Origin: JBDKGV01 sp039798005
GTDB lineage: Bacteria > Fibrobacterota > Fibrobacteria > UBA5070
Reading direction: 5' to 3'
Assembly: GCA_039798005.1 (NCBI GenBank)
Contig: JBDKGV010000041.1
Location: forward strand, 1-18,479
Length of the DNA stretch: 18,479 nt
This document shows positions 12,229 to 18,479 of the stretch, one piece after another (positions within the stretch are counted from its first letter, which is position 1; every line of letters begins with the position of its first letter). The translations under genes and the position numbers were made by a program. The notes under the pieces are model-generated. The model had not been told where the DNA came from, searched no databases, and saw nothing but the letters and a program-made list of their open reading frames with translations.

Positions 12229-15200
12229 ATGTCTGGACCTTGCTCGATTCGATTGTTCCTTGGGCGACTTTCCCTTCTGATCCTGTGCCTGGGTGGCCAT
12301 GCCATGGCGCAGTTCGGCCAGAACAAGGTCCAGTATGAACGCTTCCACTGGCAGGTGATCCGCACCACCCACTTCGATGTCCATTACGCCCAGGGAGGGG
12401 AGGCGATCGCCCACCACGCGGTGGACACCCTGGAAAAGCTCTATGAGCAGGTGCGCGAGGCCACGGGGCTTTCCCTTTCGGAGCGGGTTCCGTTCTTCCT
12501 GTACAACTCCCATCCGCGCTTTCAGCAGACCAATGTGATCCAGGAAGCGCTGACCGAAGGCATCGGCGGGTTCACCGAGGTCTTCAAGAACCGCATCGTC
12601 CTGCCGTTCGAGGGAAGCTATCCCCAGTTCGACCATGTGCTGGCCCACGAGATGGTGCATGCCATCATGTTCGACAATTTCCAGTCGCGCAGCGGATCGG
12701 CCCTGGCCGGGGCGATGCAGGCGCGCTTCCCGCTGTGGTTCACGGAAGGATTGGCCGAGTACGCCTCGCTCCATGGCTGGGATCGCGGCAGCGAGTTCTA
12801 CCTGATCGATGCCGTCACTTCGGGATACCTGCCATCCCCCAAGCAGGACATCCAAGGATTCATGGCCTACCGGATGGGGCAGAACTTTCTGTTTTTCCTG
12901 GAGCAGAATTTCGGCAAAGGCACGGTGAAGCGCCTGGTGAAGGAAGCCATGGCCAGCCACGAGATTGAAAAGGCCTTTGAGCGCACGGTCCACGCCTCGC
13001 TTGAGGATGTCGGGGAGATCTGGATCCGCAACCTGCGGGCAACCTATTGGCCGGAGCTTGGCATCCGCAACCACGGGCAGGAAGTGGCCCGGCGTCTGAC
13101 CCGCCACGGGGAGGACGGCAGCTACTGGAACACCCAGCCGGCCCTTTCACCCGATGGCAAGCGCATCGCGTGGTTCAGCGATCGCGGTTCCCGGCAAGGC
13201 CTCTATGTCGCGGAGGTCGACAATCTGCCCAAGGAATCGCCCAATCGCCTGACCGGAGGCGGTGGCACCCCAAGCCACGAATCGCTCTCACCGTTTCGCT
13301 CAAGCCTTGCCTGGTCGCCCGATGGCAAGCGCATCGCCTTTGCGGCCCAGCGCGATGGCCGCAACGCCCTGGACATCGTGGACTCGAAAAAGGGATGGGT
13401 GCGCAAGAGCATCGATCCGCGCCTGGATGCTCTGTCGAATCCCGCCTGGAGCCGTGATGGACGCTACATCGCCTTTCAGGGCCTGAAAAATGGTCGGGCC
13501 AACCTGTGGCTTCACGACCTGGAAACCTCCGAGACCGTTCAATTGACCGATGGCCTTGCCTTGGATGACGAGCCGGCCTTTTCTCCGTCCGGGCAGATGC
13601 TCGTGTTCAGTTCCGAACGGACCGACCCGCAAGGGCGCTTGGCCCCGGCCAAGGAGCGCAGCCTGTGGGTGATGGACCTGCGCACCCGCGCCACGAGGCT
13701 GCTTGCCCGCGACTCGATGTCGAGCCAGACGCGGCCTGTGGTCGGTGGCGAGAGCGATTCCACCGCCACGGTGGCGTTCCTTTCCGACCGGACCGGCCTT
13801 CCTCAGGTGTGGGCGATCCCCCTGACGGGTTCCCAAGGCCAGGAGCGGGCCTATACCAATTTGCTTGCCGGCGTGTTCAGTCCATCCCTGTCCCACGATG
13901 GACGGACCTTGGCCTATGCGCTTTTCGAGGAAGGTGGATGGGACCTGTACTTGCATCGCGATCCGAAGGTGGACACTGCGGTGCAGGTGCGTACCCGTTT
14001 CATGCAGGTGCAGGGCGACTCGTCCCTGTCCCTCTACCGCAAGGTGCAGCGACAGAATCTGTCCAGTTGGAAGGACGACACCTCGTCCTTGGCCGATTCG
14101 CTCCTCTCGCGCGACAGCCTCATGCGTGCCCGCCGGGACAGCGTGGACAGGGCGTTCCGCACTCGCAGGTCGGCCTCGAGCTTCCGGGGCAACGATGCGC
14201 TCTTCGGCTCGATCCAGCGGGCGGAGGACGGGGCACGCGACACGGCCATGGCAGCAAGCGACACCGCGACGAATTTCCCGGCCGGGTTGCCGTTGCGCGA
14301 TTCGTCGGGCACGCCGGTCTCGGAGCCCTACCGACCGCGATGGAGCTTGGACAATGCCGCGGCCGCCGTCGGGTACAGCAACCTCTCCGGGGCGGCGGGA
14401 ATGGCTTGGCTTGGCTTTTCCGATCTCACGGGGGACCAGTCCCTGGAAGTCGGACTGAACATGAACGGGGATGTCGAGAACACCAATGCCATCGTGCGCT
14501 ACGGGTATCTTCCGTATCCGGTGGACTTCTACCTCTCCGGGTATCATCAGATGTCGTACACCGGATCGATGGTGTTTTCCGAAGGGGATACCGGACTCTA
14601 TGCCGATCGGCGCTTCGGGACCCAAGGAGCGGTCGTCTGGCCGCACAGCCTGTTCGATCGGATTGAGCTGAACGGGCACTGGGGCATGATCCAACGGCAG
14701 GCCAAGACCTTGGATGGCGACGGCAATGTGGTGGACGATGTGCGCCGGGGCGGTGAAGATCGCGATTTGCAGTATCTCCAAGCCGAACTCGCCTACGTCT
14801 TCGACAACGCCTTGTGGGGTCCCACCGGCCCGTTGGACGGCTCGCGCGCCCGGCTATCGGTGCAAATGATGCCCCCGGTGATGCAGGAGGAATACGGGTA
14901 CACCCGATTGCGTGCGGACATGCGGCATTACCTGCGTTTTTCGGGGCTCTTCGCCTTGGCCATGCGCGGTTCGGCGGGAATCAGCCTGGATTGGCAAGGG
15001 GTGGAGAATCCGTACACCTTCTACGCGGGGGGAGAGGAGAACACCCTCAACTACCGCTACAATTCCCGCAATGTGGGGATGGATCTCCCGGACCTCTACT
15101 TTGCCGAATGGGACCTGCCGCTGCGTGGCTATGGATATCTCCAGTTCAAGGGACACAAGGATCTGCTGGGAAGCCTGGAGCTGCGCTATCCCTTCATCGA

Positions 15201-15468
15201 GCACTTGCGCTTCGGATTTCCCTTCCCGGAGTTCCGGTATGTCATGGGAACGCTCTTCCTCGATGCCGGTGGGGCCTGGACCTCGGGGAACTGGCGCGAT
15301 CAGATGGGCGCAGGGACGGGCTGGGGATTGCGGCTGAACTTGGGCGGACTCATCCTGCGATGGACCCAAGCATGGCCGCTGTGGGCGCCTGCGGGAGGGC
15401 CGGGCAACCTGCAACCGGCCCCGTCCGAAGGCTCGGTGCAGTATTGGAGCCTGGGGGCCGACTTCTAG
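12229..15468 (+). CDS. Metallopeptidase-like / TolB-type propeller / Omp85-like barrel fusion
   Basis: 1079 aa. Residues 1-27 are a signal peptide ending GHAMA. An M1/MA-like gluzincin domain follows: HEMVH at 140-144 with WFTEGLAEY (170-178), Glu173 being the expected third zinc ligand. Next come at least five PD40 (TolB-type WD40-like) repeats, for example LSPDGKRIAWFSD (306), WSPDGKRIAFA (about 362), WSRDGRYIAF (407), FSPSGQMLVF (about 450) and LSHDGRTLAY (about 554). After a linker, about 700-1079 look like an outer-membrane beta-barrel of the BamA/Omp85 surface-antigen type (LGSLELRYPF, VMGTLFLDAGGAW) ending in phenylalanine. The zinc residues are intact, so peptidase activity is possible but unproven. 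ATG 12229 has GGAG only 2 nt away; TTG 12253 is an alternative. Confidence 0.85.
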   Translation: MSGPCSIRLFLGRLSLLILCLGGHAMAQFGQNKVQYERFHWQVIRTTHFDVHYAQGGEAIAHHAVDTLEKLYEQVREATGLSLSERVPFFLYNSHPRFQQTNVIQEALTEGIGGFTEVFKNRIVLPFEGSYPQFDHVLAHEMVHAIMFDNFQSRSGSALAGAMQARFPLWFTEGLAEYASLHGWDRGSEFYLIDAVTSGYLPSPKQDIQGFMAYRMGQNFLFFLEQNFGKGTVKRLVKEAMASHEIEKAFERTVHASLEDVGEIWIRNLRATYWPELGIRNHGQEVARRLTRHGEDGSYWNTQPALSPDGKRIAWFSDRGSRQGLYVAEVDNLPKESPNRLTGGGGTPSHESLSPFRSSLAWSPDGKRIAFAAQRDGRNALDIVDSKKGWVRKSIDPRLDALSNPAWSRDGRYIAFQGLKNGRANLWLHDLETSETVQLTDGLALDDEPAFSPSGQMLVFSSERTDPQGRLAPAKERSLWVMDLRTRATRLLARDSMSSQTRPVVGGESDSTATVAFLSDRTGLPQVWAIPLTGSQGQERAYTNLLAGVFSPSLSHDGRTLAYALFEEGGWDLYLHRDPKVDTAVQVRTRFMQVQGDSSLSLYRKVQRQNLSSWKDDTSSLADSLLSRDSLMRARRDSVDRAFRTRRSASSFRGNDALFGSIQRAEDGARDTAMAASDTATNFPAGLPLRDSSGTPVSEPYRPRWSLDNAAAAVGYSNLSGAAGMAWLGFSDLTGDQSLEVGLNMNGDVENTNAIVRYGYLPYPVDFYLSGYHQMSYTGSMVFSEGDTGLYADRRFGTQGAVVWPHSLFDRIELNGHWGMIQRQAKTLDGDGNVVDDVRRGGEDRDLQYLQAELAYVFDNALWGPTGPLDGSRARLSVQMMPPVMQEEYGYTRLRADMRHYLRFSGLFALAMRGSAGISLDWQGVENPYTFYAGGEENTLNYRYNSRNVGMDLPDLYFAEWDLPLRGYGYLQFKGHKDLLGSLELRYPFIEHLRFGFPFPEFRYVMGTLFLDAGGAWTSGNWRDQMGAGTGWGLRLNLGGLILRWTQAWPLWAPAGGPGNLQPAPSEGSVQYWSLGADF

Positions 15469-15502
15469 TGTGACGATCTGAAGGAAAGAACACCTTCCGT
15501 TC

Positions 15503-15545
15503 GCCCTGAGGAGCCCATGAAATGGGCGTCTCGAAGGGTCAGGGC
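15503..15545. repeat. REP-like palindrome between convergent genes
   Basis: GCCCTGA (15503-15509) pairs with TCAGGGC (15539-15545) and encloses GCCCAT-gaa-ATGGGC (15513-15527). The sequence type (GCCCTGAGGAG...TCTCGAAGGGT) resembles short palindromic repeats scattered between genes in many proteobacterial genomes. Sitting between the stops of two convergent genes, it may end transcription in both directions, though no U-run is present. Confidence 0.6.
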
Positions 15546-15572
15546 AAGTGTGCCGTCTATGGGATTGTTACA

Positions 15573-17885
15573 CTAACGGTATTCGCCCACCGGTACGAAC
15601 TGCAGGGCGCTTTGTCGGGCTTGCAGCTTGTTCGTGCTGGTGGCACCGCCTCCGGATGCGCCGCTTGGATCGCTCAATGCACCCGGGAACGCTTGAGCGA
15701 TGGCATCGAAGACGGCTTGGTCGTTTTTGATGACCAGCGTGTTGCAGCCGTTTCCGGTGACGCTGGAGCCTCCACCGGCAAAGTGGATGGCACCGGCAAG
15801 AGTGTCGTTGATCGTGCCGCCATTTCCCCAGCTCATTTGCCCGACAAAGGCGTTGTCAAAGCGGATATAGCCGGCGAAATTTCCGGGGCTGCCGAAGTTT
15901 CCCAGTGATCCGCTTCCGCGTGTCCAAAGAAATTGGAGATCCGAGCTTGTGGCGGATCCAGGCCACTTCCCGTTTACATTCACGCTTTTTTCAATGATCC
16001 AAAGAGCCTTGCCCGAGAATGTTCCCCCAGGTGTGTTCAAGCTGCCAATGCTGCTGGTTGCACCGATGCGCAAGACCGCCCAGCCATCGGCTCGTTTGAA
16101 TTTGTTCCAGATCTTTTGAAAATCAGCAGCGGCCAAGTTGTCGTGCTGGGCGTTGGCGCTGTCAAGATTCGCTGCGGTGAGATCGATGATCCCGGAAATG
16201 GCATTGATGTCGGATGTCTGGGGTTTGTTCCACGTTTTCAGACTGGACAGGTCCAGATCCTTGCTGGTGTACGGGTAAGGGTTTTCCGGTCCTGTTTCCG
16301 TCGGTTCGACCGGCGTCAGTGCGATGAACAATTCTCCTGGCAAAGGCAGGGAACCTTTGGCGTTCCATGCGGCGGCGTTGGTCGACGCGTATCCGGTCAC
16401 CCGAGGATCGGGAGTCCCCAAGGCACTGGTGGCTTCGTACTTCCAGGTTTTCGTGGCGTCTGTCATGAGCCACTTCTTGCCCCAGTCTCCAAAATGGTCG
16501 TGGATGTCGCCGATCATGGTCAGGTCGCTGCCAAAGGATGCGTAGCCGTTGTTGAATGTCTGTTGAGCGTTGGAATTCCGAAGGAATGCCTCGCCTGCCA
16601 CGGTGATGCCTGCATTGGTTTCGATGTAACCGATGCCATTCCAGAATTGGACCTTGGAATTGAATTCGGCCTTGCCGGATTTCTGCTCCACCGAATTCTT
16701 GAACAGGGCCGACCCCGTGACCGTGGTCGTGGCCGAGTAGAAGGCGAACACCGGGGTGTACCATCCCCATCCGGTCCACGTGGGAGTGGATGTGTGCCAG
16801 GAGCCGAGCTTTCCGCTGACGGTCGTGGTGTTCTTGATGTAGTCGTCCCGGTTGCCGCCGTTGCGTCCGACGTACACGTCCTTGAGGATGTTGCCGCTGC
16901 CGGTGAGGCGCAGACACTCATCGAAGAAGGCGTTGCCCGTCACCAGAACCTTGCCACCGATATCCTTGCACTCGGTCTTGATCCAGAGTTGGCCACCTAC
17001 GGACAGGGTGCCCGTATTCCATGCGCCGCCGTTGCTGCCTCGGATCTCCAGATTGTGACCCACACTCAGACTGGCGTTCATGTCCGTGCCGCCGGTGATG
17101 ACCAGATTCTTCGAGAAGGTCATCGGCGCGCCGGAATTGACCTTGATGTCGCCGCGGATCACGGAGTTCTCCGTGGCCGATACCGGGGCGTTGGAGCTGA
17201 AGTTTCCGTATACCCGCAGCTTGCCGGTGATGTTGAATGTGGCGCTTCCATTGAGATGGGTATCCCCATTGATATAGACGTTTCCCGTGATCTCATTTCC
17301 CATGTTGGAATTGGCCAAAGCGCCATTCAAGTACAGGGCGAAGTTGTTCGTGGGCACATTCGCCGATACCACGGGGATTTGCAGTCCCAGCGCCCTGTAG
17401 GTGGAGGCCAAGGTGATCTGGTCGCCGGATCGGCCACGGGCGGTGCATTCGAAGGTGACCTTGACGCCGTCGCCGGGAGCGCCTGAGGAGGAGCCCATGT
17501 CGATGGATACGATGCGGACCTTGACGGCCGATTGGTTGCCGCCACTGTCGATCGCATACCAGCCGGGATCGTTCACATCCAAGGTCACCGGAGAATTGTT
17601 GAAATTGAACCACTGGTGGGCCGCGACCACGGCAAGGCCGGAATCCGCCACGAACAGGTTCAATTGAGTGGCCGCATTGGTGGGATTGTCCACGAACGCC
17701 TTGAGGGCCAACTGCATCCCGCTGCGTCCTGCGGCGTCGCGCGATCGGGCGTCCATCACGCCGCCTGCGAGTTTGGCATCGCTTGAAGCAAGGGTCAGTC
17801 CCATGTACCCGAGCATCGAGGCGATGACGACCACCGCAAGGACGATGAAGATGGCCATGCCGCGATCGTGTCGATCAGAGCGCAT
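15573..17885 (-). CDS. PilX/GspK-type pilin-like protein fused to a beta-helix
   Basis: 770 aa. The N-terminus SDRHDRG/MAIFIVLAVVVIASMLG is a class III signal: basic leader, Gly9 at the prepilin peptidase site, then a 20-residue hydrophobic helix that would pack in a pilus or pseudopilus core. The +5 residue is Ile, not Glu, as in GspK- and PilX-type minor pilins. From about 190 to 450 come repeating strands such as NVYINGDTHLNG, GKLRVYGNFSS, KNLVITGGTDMNAS and GHNLEIRGSNGG, a right-handed beta-helix pattern reminiscent of bactofilins and adhesins. The rest is a Gly/Ser/Thr-rich secreted-type region. Ordinary PilX is about 170-200 aa, so this is greatly enlarged. It overlaps the upstream gene by 11 bp. 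Confidence 0.75.
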   Translation of the reverse strand: MRSDRHDRGMAIFIVLAVVVIASMLGYMGLTLASSDAKLAGGVMDARSRDAAGRSGMQLALKAFVDNPTNAATQLNLFVADSGLAVVAAHQWFNFNNSPVTLDVNDPGWYAIDSGGNQSAVKVRIVSIDMGSSSGAPGDGVKVTFECTARGRSGDQITLASTYRALGLQIPVVSANVPTNNFALYLNGALANSNMGNEITGNVYINGDTHLNGSATFNITGKLRVYGNFSSNAPVSATENSVIRGDIKVNSGAPMTFSKNLVITGGTDMNASLSVGHNLEIRGSNGGAWNTGTLSVGGQLWIKTECKDIGGKVLVTGNAFFDECLRLTGSGNILKDVYVGRNGGNRDDYIKNTTTVSGKLGSWHTSTPTWTGWGWYTPVFAFYSATTTVTGSALFKNSVEQKSGKAEFNSKVQFWNGIGYIETNAGITVAGEAFLRNSNAQQTFNNGYASFGSDLTMIGDIHDHFGDWGKKWLMTDATKTWKYEATSALGTPDPRVTGYASTNAAAWNAKGSLPLPGELFIALTPVEPTETGPENPYPYTSKDLDLSSLKTWNKPQTSDINAISGIIDLTAANLDSANAQHDNLAAADFQKIWNKFKRADGWAVLRIGATSSIGSLNTPGGTFSGKALWIIEKSVNVNGKWPGSATSSDLQFLWTRGSGSLGNFGSPGNFAGYIRFDNAFVGQMSWGNGGTINDTLAGAIHFAGGGSSVTGNGCNTLVIKNDQAVFDAIAQAFPGALSDPSGASGGGATSTNKLQARQSALQFVPVGEYR

Positions 17886-18479
17886 TGTTCACCACCGGGA
17901 TGACGCGTTCGTACAGCAGATGGGCGCGTTTGACGTCGGCTCCCGTTGCCGTGTAAGTGGGGAGCGTGGCATCTCCCAATTGGCTTGGAGTGAAGCTTGG
18001 GGTCGTGGATTCCTGGGATGACTGGGGTGTCTTCACCAGCAGGTTGATGCGAACCGAGGCGATCTGCGCCATTTCCTGGGCGGTGGGATTGGGGATCCAA
18101 CGGAAATACTGGCCCCGATTCACGCGTTGGATCGTGAAGTTCTCGATCTTCACCTGTTGACCAAGTCCTATGGCCGCTCCGGTCCGGAGTTTGTTCTTGA
18201 AGCTGATGAAGAAACTGCCATGGGCGGTTTCCGAACTTGCCAGATAGATGTCGTAGTGCATCGAGTTGTCTGCGACGGTACTGTATCGGAAGATGACTTG
18301 GGCCTTTTCGACACCGCTGCTGTTCATCAAGCAAAGGCGTGTCTGGGTGGTGTCGTAGCCGTTGGTCGCGTGCAGGAAGGCGGCATTGGGGGTGGCATCG
18401 AAGGAACAGCGGAAGATCTCGCCTTTGCGTACCGAATCGACGGGAAGGATGAAGTGGGCATCCACGAGGTCGGTATTGG
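17875..18479 (-). CDS. Type IV pilus assembly-type protein (PilW-like), N-terminus outside window
   Basis: The frame is open to the window edge (201 codons seen, reading NTDLVDAHFILPVDSVRKGE at the edge), so the start lies beyond 18479; GTG 18465 is not a convincing start. The fragment is beta-rich with two early cysteines (FRCSFD and RLCLMN) and ends ERVIPVVNNAL. I assign it to the PilW-like group mainly from context: it precedes and overlaps a PilX-type gene by 11 bp, the usual pilW-pilX order, and its C-terminal ATGADVKRAHLLYERVIPV resembles minor pilin tails. The N-terminal pilin helix that would prove this is not visible. Confidence 0.5.
   Translation of the reverse strand, partial: NTDLVDAHFILPVDSVRKGEIFRCSFDATPNAAFLHATNGYDTTQTRLCLMNSSGVEKAQVIFRYSTVADNSMHYDIYLASSETAHGSFFISFKNKLRTGAAIGLGQQVKIENFTIQRVNRGQYFRWIPNPTAQEMAQIASVRINLLVKTPQSSQESTTPSFTPSQLGDATLPTYTATGADVKRAHLLYERVIPVVNNAL

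Noticed and set aside
13300..14781. 493-codon minus-strand frame inside the barrel gene
   Set aside because: The composition is typical of an antisense shadow of a GC-rich gene; the plus-strand product has clear domains.
1..18479. tRNA or rRNA genes
   Set aside because: No cloverleaf pattern or rRNA core sequence was noticed on either strand by eye; a tRNAscan run would settle it.

Overview
The window reads as chromosomal DNA from a Gram-negative, diderm bacterium with a GC-rich core. Outer-membrane beta-barrel, periplasmic and type IV pilus-like proteins support the diderm envelope. A DUF5683-like protein, a metallopeptidase/TolB-propeller/Omp85-barrel fusion, a secreted family-1 pectate lyase and a pilin-headed beta-helix protein would fit a plant-polymer-associated lineage such as Fibrobacterota. 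That placement is an inference from gene content, not something the sequence proves.

Layout. (1) Positions 1-225 are the 3' end of a bacterial group II intron: the maturase tail plus domains V and VI, with the stop codon inside domain V. (2) About 226-2165 is an AT-rich island, all on the plus strand: an orphan CdiI-type contact-dependent-inhibition immunity gene, a probable gene remnant, a secreted protein with an Ivy-like (lysozyme inhibitor) look, and a 128-aa unknown. It resembles an acquired immunity module, but no toxin is visible. (3) 2166-5590 returns to GC-rich DNA: a possible transposase-like scrap, a structured repeat, mtgA (peptidoglycan glycosyltransferase), then three minus-strand genes: a Rossmann-fold protein translationally coupled to a two-TM membrane protein, and a SatP/YaaH acetate transporter with its own terminator. 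(4) 5793-9494: a secreted pectate lyase with a terminator, then a PcrA/UvrD helicase preceded by an 8-codon leader ORF and followed by a very strong terminator. (5) 9495-11146 is accessory in character: a structured dispersed repeat, three 82-bp tandem repeats, and a leader with terminator and competing antiterminator pairings in front of an unknown secreted 273-aa protein, then another copy of the dispersed repeat. (6) 11147-15468: a divergent pair, a DUF5683-like envelope protein (minus) and a 1079-aa metallopeptidase/PD40 propeller/outer-membrane barrel protein (plus). (7) 15573-18479: two overlapping minus-strand genes of a type IV pilus-like (PilX/PilW-type) cluster that continues beyond the window.

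The observations I rate highest are a three-copy dispersed element (about 2362-2437, 9542-9665 and 11011-11106) whose stems show compensatory changes between copies, and the riboswitch-like leader at 9896-10072. The candidate immunity island next to the group II intron, the pcrA leader peptide and two unusual domain fusions also deserve a second look.
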